A DNA stretch of 50,356 nucleotides from Paenirhodobacter enshiensis (lineage in GTDB: Bacteria; Pseudomonadota; Alphaproteobacteria; Rhodobacterales; Rhodobacteraceae): positions 1 through 50,356 of the forward strand of contig NZ_JFZB01000033.1 in assembly GCF_000740785.1 (NCBI RefSeq), in the 5' to 3' direction. The translations under genes and the position numbers were made by a program. Shown in pieces: positions 7,609-16,180 of this stretch (positions within the stretch are counted from its first letter, which is position 1; every line of letters begins with the position of its first letter). The notes under the pieces are model-generated. The model did no database searches. It worked only from the letters and a program-made list of their open reading frames with translations, and had not been told where the DNA came from.

Positions 7609-7624
7609 CTGACCACCGCCTGAC
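7609..7624 (-). promoter_or_regulatory. Candidate response-regulator site A (GTCAG-N6-GTCAG)
   Basis: On the minus strand two GTCAG half-sites start 11 bp apart, typical spacing for OmpR/PhoB-family regulators. It lies 65 bp before the start codon of the His/Asp-rich gene, the same distance as site C from the PepSY gene. Probable target of the regulator at 8186-8845. Confidence 0.5.
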
Positions 7625-7641
7625 GGCGCGTGGCTTTTCGC

Positions 7642-7657
7642 TTCAGCTTGCCGTCAG
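7642..7657 (+). promoter_or_regulatory. Candidate response-regulator site B (TTCAG-N6-GTCAG)
   Basis: TTCAGCTTGCCGTCAG, identical base for base to site D at 8132-8147, with half-sites 11 bp apart. It lies between the PepSY stop and the His/Asp-rich gene, about 18 bp upstream of site A and in the opposite orientation. Confidence 0.5.
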
Positions 7658-7673
7658 AAAAGGCCCGCGGCGG

Positions 7674-8015
7674 TCACCTTTCCTGCTGCGTCGGTGTATC
7701 GTGGCGATAACCGTGCCCGTTCTGGCCCTCGACTTCGCTCGACAGCACCGCAAGCGTAGCCGGATCCAGCATCAATTCGATGTCGCGGCCCTGCGCATCG
7801 AGGGCATGGACCTCATAGCATCCGTCGTCGATCTTGATGTGACGCACCGTCAGCCCGCGGCTTTCGGCCAGCGCCTGCACCGCCGCACGTGGCTGCCAGT
7901 CGGACATCGGCACATGGCACTCGGCATCCTCGGCCGCGGCGACATGCGGCAGGGTCGCAAGAGCCAGCAGGGCAACCAGCGCCGGCAAGAGGCGCACACG
8001 GGGCGGGTTCGGCAT
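7674..8015 (-). CDS. Secreted PepSY-domain protein, 113 aa
   Basis: Small periplasmic protein with signal peptide (MPNPPRVRLLPALVALLALA, cleaved near AAAEDAE) and one PepSY domain: WQPRAAVQALAESRGLTVRH then IDDGCYEVHALDAQGRDIEL and LMLDPATLAVL. Two Cys remain in the mature part. Such single PepSY proteins often accompany two-component systems and membrane redox proteins; a partner or inhibitor role is usual but unproven. It is divergent from the response-regulator operon. GGAGATACC precedes the ATG at 8015. Confidence 0.85.
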   Translation of the reverse strand: MPNPPRVRLLPALVALLALATLPHVAAAEDAECHVPMSDWQPRAAVQALAESRGLTVRHIKIDDGCYEVHALDAQGRDIELMLDPATLAVLSSEVEGQNGHGYRHDTPTQQER

Positions 8016-8080
8016 CGGTATCTCCGGGCGGGGGCGTCACCGCAAAGGGGCTGTGCAGAAGGTCTTTCTCGCGCCTGAAA

Positions 8081-8096
8081 CTGACGTCATCCTGAA
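8081..8096 (-). promoter_or_regulatory. Candidate response-regulator site C (TTCAG-N6-GTCAG)
   Basis: Reads TTCAGGATGACGTCAG on the minus strand, 65 bp before the start codon of the PepSY gene (8015). Half-sites are 11 bp apart. Confidence 0.5.
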
Positions 8097-8131
8097 GCGG
8101 AGCCGAGTCGTTCGCGGTGCCGGCGGTGACG

Positions 8132-8147
8132 TTCAGCTTGCCGTCAG
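8132..8147 (+). promoter_or_regulatory. Candidate response-regulator site D (TTCAG-N6-GTCAG)
   Basis: TTCAGCTTGCCGTCAG ends 38 bp before the start codon of the response-regulator gene, so it could serve autoregulation. Same 16 bases as site B. Confidence 0.5.
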
Positions 8148-8185
8148 TTTCCTGCGCGATACCCGTGCCCGACCCCGGAGGAACC

Positions 8186-8845
8186 ATGCGCATTCTGCTG
8201 ATCGAAGACGACGCCGTGCTTGGTGCGGCGGTGCGCGACCAGATCGCGGCCGACGGCTATCCGGTCGACTGGGTGCGCCGGCTCGATGCGGCGGGCGATG
8301 CGCTGGCGGTGGCGGGCTACGATCTGATCCTGCTCGATCTGATGCTGCCCGACGGGCGGGGCCTTGCTTTCCTGAAGACGCTGCGCGGCCGGGCCGATGC
8401 GACGCCGGTCATCATCATGACCGCGCTCGATCAGGTCTCGGACCGGATCGAGGGGCTGAACGCGGGCGCCGACGACTATCTGGTCAAGCCCTTCGATCTG
8501 GCCGAGCTGTCGGCGCGCATCGGATCGGTGGCACGCCGCTATGCCGGCAATCCCAATCCGCTGATCCGCCTTGGATCGCTGAGCGTCGATCTGGCGGCGC
8601 GTTCGGTGCGCCGCGACGGCCAGCCGGTGGTGCTCACCGCGCGCGAATGGGCGCTGTTCGAGGCCTTCCTCAGCCGTCCCGGGCAGCTTCTGTCCAAGGC
8701 ACTCCTTGAGGAACGGTTGTATTCCTTCGACGACGAGGTCGGCTCGAATACCGTCGAGGTCCATGTCAGCCGGCTGCGCAAGAAGCTTGGGGCCGGGGCG
8801 ATCGAGACCGAGCGTGGCCTCGGCTACCGGCTGGGCCGCGGATGA
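8186..8845 (+). CDS. OmpR/PhoB-family response regulator (QseB/PmrA-like), 219 aa
   Basis: DNA-binding regulator of the adjacent histidine kinase. Receiver domain residues 1-115: acidic pocket EDD at 7-9, phospho-acceptor Asp in LILLDLMLPDG (about 51), Thr in IIMTALD, and Lys in YLVKPFD. The C-terminal winged helix has TAREWALFEAFLSRPGQLLS and NTVEVHVSRLRKKLG, ending in ERGLGYRLGRG. The start at 8186 is fixed by GGAGGAA just upstream; an in-frame upstream ATG lacks one. It overlaps the kinase by ATGA. TCAG-type direct repeats upstream of it and of the flavoreductase genes suggest that it controls that operon. Confidence 0.93.
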   Translation: MRILLIEDDAVLGAAVRDQIAADGYPVDWVRRLDAAGDALAVAGYDLILLDLMLPDGRGLAFLKTLRGRADATPVIIMTALDQVSDRIEGLNAGADDYLVKPFDLAELSARIGSVARRYAGNPNPLIRLGSLSVDLAARSVRRDGQPVVLTAREWALFEAFLSRPGQLLSKALLEERLYSFDDEVGSNTVEVHVSRLRKKLGAGAIETERGLGYRLGRG

Positions 8846-10191
8846 GGGCGCCGCAATCGCTGCAGCTTCGGCTGGGGCTGGCGGTCGGGCTGGCGGTCAC
8901 GGTGCTCTGGGTCGGGGCGGCGGTGGTGACGGTGCATTTCGCCCGCTCCGAGCTTGACGAGGTATTCGATTCCGCGCTCGCGGAAACCGCGCAGCGTGTC
9001 CTGCCGCTCGCGGTGAGCGAGATTCTCGGCCGCGAGGGGGCGGTGGGGACGCAGACCGTTCCCGCGATCCGCCCGCATGAAGAGCATTACACCTATGTCG
9101 TGCGCGATGCCTCGGGCGCCGTGCTGTTGCAGTCGCATCGCGCCGATCCGGCGGCCTTTCCGCCCTATGCCGGGCCCGGTTTCGCGCAGACGCCGGCCCT
9201 GCGTCTGTATTCCGACGAGGCGTTGCGCGGCAGCCTGACCATCACCGTGGCCGAACCGATGGAGCATCGCGATCATGTGGTGCGCGAGTTGCAGATCGGT
9301 CTGCTGGCGCCGCTCGCGCTGATGGTGCCGCTGGCGCTCGGGGCGATCGCTGCGATCCTGCGGCTTGGTTTCGCGCCGCTGCGCCGGTTCCGGCTGCGGC
9401 TGGCGGCGCGGGGTGCTACGGATTTGTCGGCGGTCGATGCCCGCGGTCTGCCGGCCGAGGTGCGCCCGCTCGCGCAGACGATGAACGCGTTGCTCGCGCG
9501 TCTCGATGCTGCGTTCCAGTCTGAGCGTGCCTTCGCCGCCAATGCCGCGCATGAGCTGCGCACGCCGCTGGCGGGCGCTATCGCTCAGGCGCAGCGGTTG
9601 CGCGCCGAGACTGCGGATCCGGCCGCCGCCGCCCGTGCCGCCGAGATCGAGGCCGTGCTGAAGCGACTGACCCGGCTGTCCGAGGGGCTGATGCAGCTTG
9701 CCCGCGCCGAGGGGGGCCGGCTTCGCGGCGCGCGCGAGACCGATCTGCGGCTGGTGCTGCGGCTGATTGCCGGGGACACCGCGCGGCTCGCCGGCGCGCC
9801 CGCCGTCGCGCTGGATCTGCCCGATCATGCGCTGCTCTCGGATCTCGATCCCGACCTGTTCGGCATCCTGTGCCGCAACCTGATCGACAACGCGCTGCGC
9901 CACGGCACGCCGGGCGCCGGGGTCCGCGTCGAGCTGCGCGACGACGGCACGCTGAGCGTCGAGAACGATTGCCCCCCCATCGCGCCCGAGGCTCTGACCC
10001 GCCTCGGCACCCGGTTCGAGCGCGCGAGCGGATCGCCCAACGGCAACGGGCTCGGCCTTGCCATCGTCGGCGCCATCGTCGGGCGCGCCGAGGGGCGGTT
10101 GTCTCTCGCCTCGCCGATCCCCGGCACAGACCGCGGTTTTTGCGTCAGCGTCGCGCTGCCGCTGCGCGCCGGGCCGCGCGACCCATCCTGA
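8842..10191 (+). CDS. Sensor histidine kinase (QseC/PmrB-like), 449 aa
   Basis: Inner-membrane sensor paired with the preceding regulator (ATGA overlap). TM1 is at residues about 8-34, a periplasmic loop of about 120 residues follows, and TM2 is at about 150-172. The H box is FAANAAHELRTPLAGAIAQA (phospho-acceptor His in AHELRTPL, about 237); the N box is ILCRNLIDNALRHG, and the G box is NGNGLGLAIVGAIV. The periplasmic sensor loop shows no metal motif I can name. VIT transporter gene begins 32 bp downstream and may be co-transcribed. Confidence 0.93.
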   Translation: MRAPQSLQLRLGLAVGLAVTVLWVGAAVVTVHFARSELDEVFDSALAETAQRVLPLAVSEILGREGAVGTQTVPAIRPHEEHYTYVVRDASGAVLLQSHRADPAAFPPYAGPGFAQTPALRLYSDEALRGSLTITVAEPMEHRDHVVRELQIGLLAPLALMVPLALGAIAAILRLGFAPLRRFRLRLAARGATDLSAVDARGLPAEVRPLAQTMNALLARLDAAFQSERAFAANAAHELRTPLAGAIAQAQRLRAETADPAAAARAAEIEAVLKRLTRLSEGLMQLARAEGGRLRGARETDLRLVLRLIAGDTARLAGAPAVALDLPDHALLSDLDPDLFGILCRNLIDNALRHGTPGAGVRVELRDDGTLSVENDCPPIAPEALTRLGTRFERASGSPNGNGLGLAIVGAIVGRAEGRLSLASPIPGTDRGFCVSVALPLRAGPRDPS

Positions 10192-10223
10192 TTTCATTTC
10201 CCCAGCAAGAATTGCGAGGCATC

Positions 10224-10934
10224 ATGACCAAACTTCCCTATCAGTCGGCCCACGAGGAGCTGCATTTCATCAACCGCTCCGGCTGGCTGCGCGCCGCGGT
10301 TCTGGGCGCGAATGACGGTATCGTCTCGGTCGCCTCGCTGATCGTCGGCGTCGCGGCGGCCGATCCCTCGCCTGGGGCGGTGCTGATCGCCGGGGCGGCG
10401 GGTCTCGCGGCCGGGGCCATGTCGATGGCGGCGGGGGAATATGTCTCGGTCAGCTCGCAATCCGATATCGAGCGCGCCGACATCGCCCGCGAGACCGCGG
10501 CATTGCGCGACACCCCCGAGGAAGAGGAGCGCGAACTCGCCTCGATCTTCGAGAGCCGCGGGCTGAGCCCGGCGACCGCCGCCCTCGTCGCGCGCGAGTT
10601 GACCGAGAAGGACGCTCTCGGCGCCCATGTCCGCGAGGAGCTGGGGCTGAGCGATGTCCATTCCGCCAACCCGCTGCAGGCGGCGCTGGCCTCGGGTCTG
10701 ACGTTTTCGGTGGCGGCGGCGATGCCGCTTGCCGCGGCTCTGCTCGCGCCCGAGGGGATGGTGATCCCGGTCGTGGTCGGCGCGACGCTGGTGTGCCTTG
10801 CGGTGCTCGGTGCGCTCGGCGCGGTGGCGGGGGGCGCGCCGAAGCTGCCGGCGACGGCACGTGTGCTGTTCTGGGGCGCTGCCGCGATGGCGATCACCGC
10901 GGGCGTCGGCCGGCTGTTCGGCGTCAGCGTCTGA
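10224..10934 (+). CDS. VIT1/CCC1-family Fe/Mn transporter, 236 aa
   Basis: Membrane protein of the vacuolar iron transporter type, moving Fe(II) or Mn(II). Motifs: FINRSGWLRAAVLGANDGIV in TM1, AGAMSMAAGEYVSVSSQSD in TM2, then a cytoplasmic helical segment rich in Glu (EEEERELASIFESRGL) that forms the metal-binding domain in the family, and three C-terminal helices. Start at 10224 chosen for the conserved N-terminus; the longer frame upstream lies inside the kinase gene. Position after a kinase/regulator pair and near redox genes fits metal handling. A strong terminator follows at 10941. Confidence 0.92.
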   Translation: MTKLPYQSAHEELHFINRSGWLRAAVLGANDGIVSVASLIVGVAAADPSPGAVLIAGAAGLAAGAMSMAAGEYVSVSSQSDIERADIARETAALRDTPEEEERELASIFESRGLSPATAALVARELTEKDALGAHVREELGLSDVHSANPLQAALASGLTFSVAAAMPLAAALLAPEGMVIPVVVGATLVCLAVLGALGAVAGGAPKLPATARVLFWGAAAMAITAGVGRLFGVSV

Positions 10935-10940
10935 GCGCAG

Positions 10941-10966
10941 GGCAGGGGCGGTGCGCCGCCCCTGCC
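10941..10966 (+). terminator. Rho-independent terminator after VIT gene
   Basis: 11-bp stem GGCAGGGGCGG / CCGCCCCTGCC with loop TGCG, seven bases past the stop, followed by GATCCTTTCC. Confidence 0.75.
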
Positions 10967-11201
10967 GATCCTTTCCAACTGCCGCGGACTGCGGTGGATG
11001 TTCGCATTATATTGGGGCGGTAGCGCCCGGCACCTCTGACGGAGCGCCGCGCAGGACAGGCCGCCCGATCTGGCCCGCCGCGCCGAGCGTGTGTCGCGAC
11101 GGCTGCGCCGATGCAATCTCCACACTACCTCCATGAAATCTCAGCAGTTCGTCCATCGGGCGATGGCAATTGCCGTCGGCGCGAAACCGATGGGATGCAA
11201 T

Positions 11202-12362
11202 ATGGCACGCCGCAACATCTTGATCCTTTCGTTCCCTGGCCTGATGGCCGGAACCTTTCTCTTGGTCCACCTTGCCGATCGTCCGGATGCCGTCTTGGCG
11301 GATGCGATCGGGTCGGAGATGGCGGTCCAGCTGACAGTTGAAACGGTTCAGCCAGAGCGGATCACCCTCTATTCCGATTATTCCGGCCGGGTCGCGGCGT
11401 TTCGGCGGGTCGAGATCCGGCCACAGATCAGCGGCTTGATTCAGGAAAGGCACGTGGAAGAGGGGACCCGGGTCTCGGCCGGCGAGGTTTTGTTCCGTAT
11501 CGATCCGGCTCCGCTGAAGGCTGATCTTGTCATGGCAGAAGCGGCGCTTGCGCGCGCCGAAGCCATCGAGGCCCATGCACAACGCACCGCCGCACGCGCG
11601 GAGGCATTGTTTGCCATGAATGCGATCAGCCGGGAAAAGAGCGATACGGCCAACAACGATCTTCTGCTTGCCCGTGCAGGCGTCGTGGAAGCGCGCGCCG
11701 TGGTGGAGCGCAAGCGGCTGGATCTCGATTTCGCCACCCTGCGCGCCCCGATCAGTGGCTACGTCGCAGCCGGGCTGGCCGATGTCGGCGCGCTTGCCTC
11801 ACCGGGCAGCGAGAAACCGCTGGCGGTGTTGCAGGATCTTGAGAAGATCTTTGTGGACCTGCGCCTGCCCGCCGGGGATCTGGATGCCATCCTGATCGCC
11901 GCCGGGGACGGGGTGGGGCCGGTGCGGATTCTGCCTGACCGCAACGGGGCAACGCCGCTGACGGGAAAGCTCAAGTCCTCGGACGTGATTGTCGATCCGG
12001 GGACGGGATATGTCAGCGTCCGCATCGAGGCCGCAAACCCCGACCTTGCCCTGCTGCCTGGCATGTTCGTGCGCGCAAGGCTGCCGCGCGGCGTGCTTCC
12101 CGATGCGCTGCTGGTGCCCGAGGAAGCGGTGTTGCGGACCGCGAGCGGTGAGGCGCAGCTTGTCATCGTCTCGTCAGAGGGCATGGCCATGCGCCGCGAC
12201 GTGCAGCCGGGCGAGCGCATCGGCAACCGTGTCGTCATCGCCTCGGGCCTGATGCCCGGCGAGACTGTGGCGATCCGTGGGCAGGACCGGGTGCCCGCGG
12301 GGAGCGTGACAGCGGTCACCCCCCGTGCCGCGGATGTCCCGTCGTCAAATCCCCAACTCTGA
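11202..12362 (+). CDS. RND efflux pump periplasmic adaptor (AcrA/MexE-like), 386 aa
   Basis: Membrane-fusion protein linking an RND pump to an outer-membrane channel. Order: N-terminal membrane anchor (ILILSFPGLMAGTFLLVHLA); lipoyl half ERITLYSDYSGRVAAFRRVE; Ala/Arg-rich hairpin, shorter than in AcrA; second lipoyl half LDFATLRAPISGYVAAGLAD; beta-barrel; membrane-proximal domain. Start is uncertain: ATGs at 11154, 11190 and 11202 share the frame and none has a strong Shine-Dalgarno; 11202 gives a sensible anchor. RND gene follows after 12 bp. No TolC homologue is encoded here, so the channel must come from elsewhere. Confidence 0.9.
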   Translation: MARRNILILSFPGLMAGTFLLVHLADRPDAVLADAIGSEMAVQLTVETVQPERITLYSDYSGRVAAFRRVEIRPQISGLIQERHVEEGTRVSAGEVLFRIDPAPLKADLVMAEAALARAEAIEAHAQRTAARAEALFAMNAISREKSDTANNDLLLARAGVVEARAVVERKRLDLDFATLRAPISGYVAAGLADVGALASPGSEKPLAVLQDLEKIFVDLRLPAGDLDAILIAAGDGVGPVRILPDRNGATPLTGKLKSSDVIVDPGTGYVSVRIEAANPDLALLPGMFVRARLPRGVLPDALLVPEEAVLRTASGEAQLVIVSSEGMAMRRDVQPGERIGNRVVIASGLMPGETVAIRGQDRVPAGSVTAVTPRAADVPSSNPQL

Positions 12363-12374
12363 GAGACAGGTGCA

Positions 12375-15300
12375 ATGCCGCAGTTCTTCATCCTGCGCCC
12401 GGTCTTCGCCTGGGTGATCGCCGTCTTCATCGCGCTGGCCGGGATCGTCGCGCTCCCGCAGCTGCCGGTTGCGCGGTTCCCCGATCTCGCGCCGCCGAGC
12501 GTGAGCATCTTCACCACCTATGCCGGAGCCGACGCACAAACCGTCAGCGACAGCGTGATCCGCCCGATCGAGAAGGAACTCTCCAGCGTCAAGAACGTGC
12601 TGTATTACGAGTCGAGCGTGGATTCGACCGGCGGCGCGACTATCACCGTCACCTTCAGGCCCGGAACAAACGCCGAGATGGCCCAGGTGGAGGTGCAAAA
12701 CCGCCTGAAGAACGCCGAGGCCCTGCTGCCCGCCCCCGTGCGCCGGGCCGGTCTGGGTGTCGAGGCGGCGGAGTCGGGCTTTTTGATGGTCATCACGCTC
12801 AAGTCGCGCGCAGGTGCGACCGATGAGTTGAGCCTTGGCGAGTATCTGAGCCGCAACCTGGCTGAAGAGCTCAAGCGGGTTCCCGGTGTCGGGCGCGTGC
12901 AGCAATTCGGCTCGGAGCGTGCGATGCGGGTCTGGGTCGATCCGGCGAAGCTGTCTGCCTACGGTCTGACAATGACCGATGTGACCGAAGCCATCGCGCG
13001 TGAAAACGCACAGGTCGCGCCGGGCCGGCTGGGAGATGAGCCGACGCTTCCCGGCACCCGGGTTTCGACGCCGCTGACGATCCGGGGCCAGCTGAGCACG
13101 CCCGAGGCCTTTGCCGCGATCCCGCTGCGGGCCAATGCCGACGGCGCGCGCCTTGTGTTGGGCGATGTGGCGCGGCTGGATCTCGGCGCGCAGACCATGG
13201 CCTTCAGCGTCAGCAGCAACGGCAAACCGGCTGCGGCAGCCGCGATACAGATGTCGCCCGGCGCCAATGCCGTTCGCACCTCGGCGGCGATCGAAAAGCG
13301 GCTGGACGAGCTGCGCCCTGCCATGCCCGAAGATATGGAGGTCTCGATCTCCTACAACACCGCGCCCTTCGTGAAGGTGTCGATCAACAAGGTGATCCAG
13401 ACGCTGATCGAGGCGATGGTTCTGGTCTTTCTGGTGATCCTGCTGTTCTTGCAAAAGCTGCGCTACACGCTGATCCCGATCATCGTTGCGCCGATCGCGC
13501 TTTTGGGCACCTTCGCGGTGATGTGGCTCGCGGGCTATTCGATCAATGTGCTGACGATGTTCGGTATGGTGCTGGCGATCGGCATCATCGTCGATGACGC
13601 CATCGTCGTGGTCGAGAATGTCGAACGCATCATGGCGCGGCAGGGCCTCTCGCCCCGGGCTGCGACGCAGCAGGCGATGCGCGAAATCTCGGGCGCCATC
13701 GTCGGCATCACGCTGGTTCTGGTCGCCGTCTTCATACCGATGGGGCTGGCCGGCGGATCGGTCGGCGCGATCTATCGCCAGTTCACCCTGTCGATGGCGG
13801 TGTCGATCCTGTTCTCTGCCTTCCTCGCCCTGACGCTGACGCCGGCGCTTTGCGCGACGCTGCTGAAACCGACCGGCGGGCATGGCGAGGGGCGGGGCTT
13901 CTTCCGCTGGTTCAACCGCCGCTTTGACGCGCTGACCCGGCGCTATACCGGTTGGGTCGGCCTGACGCTGCGGCGTGGCGGGCGGATGCTGGTGCTTTAT
14001 GCCGCGCTGCTCGGTGGCATGGCATTTGGCTACATGCACATCCCGACCTCGTTCGTCCCGAAAGAGGATCAGGGCAGTTTCATGGCCATGTTCGAGTTGC
14101 CCGCCGGCGCCACCGCAGAGCGCACCCGCGCCGTGATCGCCGCCTATGAGGCCCATACCGCGACCCGCCCGGACATCGCCGAGAACACCGTGATCCTCGG
14201 CTTCGGCTTCTCTGGCTCGGGCCCGAATGCGGCGCAGGCCTTCACCAGCATGAAGGACTGGGGCCAGCGCAAGACCAGCGTGGATGAGGAGATCGCCGCC
14301 GCCGAAGCCGCAATGGCCGATATCCCCGAAGGCATCGCGACGATCATGACCCCCCCGGCGATCGAAGCGTTGGGCACCACCTCGGGTTTTTCGCTGCGGC
14401 TGGAAGATCGCGCCAATGCTGGCCCCGCCGCCCTGAAAGCGGCAGAAGACCAGCTGCTCGCCCTGGCGGCGGCGAGCCCGCTGCTGTCCGGTGTGATGAG
14501 CGAGGGCCTGCCCGACGGCATGAGCATCGCGCTCAACATCGACCGGGAAAAGGCCCAGGCTCTCGGGCTTCGGTTCGACATGATCAGCGAGACGATAGGG
14601 ACCGCCATCGGATCGACCTATGTGAACGACTTCCCCAATCAGGGGCGTATGCAACAGGTGATCGTGCAGGCGGACGCCGCCGCGCGGATGCATGTCGAAG
14701 ACGTGCTGCGGCTGGAGCTGCGCAATCTTGACGGCGGCATGGTGCCCCTGTCCGAGGTGGTGACCCCGGTCTGGGAAAGCACGCCACTGCAACTGGACCG
14801 CTACAACGGCTATCCGGCGGCGCGCATCTCGGGCGAGGCGGCAAGCGGTGTGTCGAGCGGGGCGGCCATGGCCGAGATGGAGCGGCTGGCAAAACAGCTG
14901 CCGCAGGGCTTTGCGGTGGAATGGACCGGGCAATCGCTGCAGGAACAGCAGTCGGCCAATCAGGCGCCGATGCTGCTTGCGGCCTCGATGCTGGTCGTGT
15001 TCCTCGTGCTGGCGGCGCTTTACGAAAGCTGGTCGATCCCCTTCGCGGTGATGCTGGTGGTGCCTCTGGGGGTTCTGGGAGCGGTAAGCGCGGTGCTGCT
15101 GCGCGGTGCGGACAATGATGTGTTCTTCAAGGTCGGCCTTGTCACCATTATCGGGCTGTCGGCCAAGAACGCGATCCTGATGGTGGAATACGCCCGCCAC
15201 CTGCGCGAGCGGGGTTTGGGGCTTCATCGCGCGATCATGCACGCTGCGCGCCTGCGCCTGCGCCCGATCCTGATGACCTCGCTTGCCTTCATTCTGGGTG

Positions 15301-15485
15301 TCGTGCCGCTGATGCTGGCGCAGGGGGCCGCATCCGAGATCCAGAACGCGATTGGCACCGGCGTCTTCGGGGGGATGGTCTCGGCCACGGTGCTGGCAGT
15401 TTTCTTCGTGCCGGTGTTCTATGTCACGGTCAGCCGCCTGGCACGGCGGGCGATGCCAGACAAGACGCGAGAGGCCGCGACATGA
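12375..15485 (+). CDS. RND multidrug efflux permease (AcrB/HAE1 family), 1036 aa
   Basis: Inner-membrane proton/drug antiporter. Start MPQFFILRPVFAWVIAVFIA is the family N-terminus (FFI-RPVFA). Twelve helices in two halves; helix 4 has GMVLAIGIIVDDAIVVVENV with the paired Asp of the proton relay, and helix 10 keeps the lysine of the relay in GLSAKNAILMVE. The porter loops are full length (1036 aa against about 1030-1050). Adaptor upstream, then regulator and kinase genes downstream with ATGA overlap, so the pump and its control are in one operon. Substrate cannot be predicted. Confidence 0.96.
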   Translation: MPQFFILRPVFAWVIAVFIALAGIVALPQLPVARFPDLAPPSVSIFTTYAGADAQTVSDSVIRPIEKELSSVKNVLYYESSVDSTGGATITVTFRPGTNAEMAQVEVQNRLKNAEALLPAPVRRAGLGVEAAESGFLMVITLKSRAGATDELSLGEYLSRNLAEELKRVPGVGRVQQFGSERAMRVWVDPAKLSAYGLTMTDVTEAIARENAQVAPGRLGDEPTLPGTRVSTPLTIRGQLSTPEAFAAIPLRANADGARLVLGDVARLDLGAQTMAFSVSSNGKPAAAAAIQMSPGANAVRTSAAIEKRLDELRPAMPEDMEVSISYNTAPFVKVSINKVIQTLIEAMVLVFLVILLFLQKLRYTLIPIIVAPIALLGTFAVMWLAGYSINVLTMFGMVLAIGIIVDDAIVVVENVERIMARQGLSPRAATQQAMREISGAIVGITLVLVAVFIPMGLAGGSVGAIYRQFTLSMAVSILFSAFLALTLTPALCATLLKPTGGHGEGRGFFRWFNRRFDALTRRYTGWVGLTLRRGGRMLVLYAALLGGMAFGYMHIPTSFVPKEDQGSFMAMFELPAGATAERTRAVIAAYEAHTATRPDIAENTVILGFGFSGSGPNAAQAFTSMKDWGQRKTSVDEEIAAAEAAMADIPEGIATIMTPPAIEALGTTSGFSLRLEDRANAGPAALKAAEDQLLALAAASPLLSGVMSEGLPDGMSIALNIDREKAQALGLRFDMISETIGTAIGSTYVNDFPNQGRMQQVIVQADAAARMHVEDVLRLELRNLDGGMVPLSEVVTPVWESTPLQLDRYNGYPAARISGEAASGVSSGAAMAEMERLAKQLPQGFAVEWTGQSLQEQQSANQAPMLLAASMLVVFLVLAALYESWSIPFAVMLVVPLGVLGAVSAVLLRGADNDVFFKVGLVTIIGLSAKNAILMVEYARHLRERGLGLHRAIMHAARLRLRPILMTSLAFILGVVPLMLAQGAASEIQNAIGTGVFGGMVSATVLAVFFVPVFYVTVSRLARRAMPDKTREAAT

Positions 15486-16180
15486 CCGATGCCCTGATCC
15501 TGATCGTCGAGGACGAGCCCGAGATTGCCGAAATTCTCGAAAGCTACTTCGCACGCGAGGGCTTCCGCGTGATCTGCGCCCGCGACGGCACGACGGGCCT
15601 CGCTCACCACCAGCGCCTGCGCCCCGACCTGGTGGTGCTGGACATCAAGCTGCCCGGGCAGGATGGCTATGAGGTTCTCGCCGCGATCCGGCGCCGCGGC
15701 GAGACGCCGGTGATCATGGTCACCGCGCTCGCAGAGGATCTGGACAAGCTGCAGGCGCTGCGGATCGGGGCCGACGATTATGTGGTCAAGCCCTTCAACC
15801 CGCTGGAGGTGGTGGCCCGCGCCCGCGCCGTGCTGCGCCGCACGAGGGGGCATGGCCCCGATCACCTGTTGCGGGTGGGCCCCCTGACGGTCGATCCTGA
15901 GGCCTATCGCGCCGTGCTCGACGGCGAAGCCGGGCCGGTCGCGCTGGATCTGACGCCCACGGAATACCGCATCCTCGCCCATATGGCGCGCTTTCCGGGG
16001 CGGGCCTTCAGCCGGGGCGATCTGGTGGACGCCTGTCTGCCCGAGGGCTCTGCGCTCGATCGCACCGTTGACAGCCACGTGAGCAATCTGCGCCGCAAGC
16101 TGGCGGCCGCGGGCGCAGATGACATGCTCGAAGGCGTGCGCGGGATCGGCTACCGACTGGATGTGCCCGATGTCCGCTAA
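15482..16180 (+). CDS. Response regulator of the efflux operon (AdeR/BaeR-like), 232 aa
   Basis: OmpR-type regulator. Receiver: EDEP acidic pocket at residues 11-14, Asp in LVVLDIKLPGQDG (about 56), VMVTALAED, VVKPFNPLE. Winged helix: LTPTEYRILAHMARFPGRAF and TVDSHVSNLRRKLA, ending GVRGIGYRLD. Its ATG overlaps the RND stop as ATGA, and it overlaps the kinase by 11 bp. The arrangement (pump first, regulators after) differs from AdeRS, which is divergent from adeABC. Confidence 0.92.
   Translation: MTDALILIVEDEPEIAEILESYFAREGFRVICARDGTTGLAHHQRLRPDLVVLDIKLPGQDGYEVLAAIRRRGETPVIMVTALAEDLDKLQALRIGADDYVVKPFNPLEVVARARAVLRRTRGHGPDHLLRVGPLTVDPEAYRAVLDGEAGPVALDLTPTEYRILAHMARFPGRAFSRGDLVDACLPEGSALDRTVDSHVSNLRRKLAAAGADDMLEGVRGIGYRLDVPDVR

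Noticed and set aside
7061-7612. 183-aa plus-strand frame opposite the His/Asp-rich gene
   Set aside because: Antisense to a gene with signal peptide and ribosome binding site; its hydrophobic Val/Ala runs are the mirror of the His/Asp repeats.
11007-11582. 191-aa minus-strand frame opposite the adaptor start
   Set aside because: No Shine-Dalgarno or domain; overlaps the lipoyl-coding part of the adaptor.
12345-15554. 1069-aa open frame on the minus strand across the RND gene
   Set aside because: Antisense shadow of a clear RND permease; GC-rich codon bias keeps the opposite frame open. It is rich in His, Arg and Gln and has no domain.
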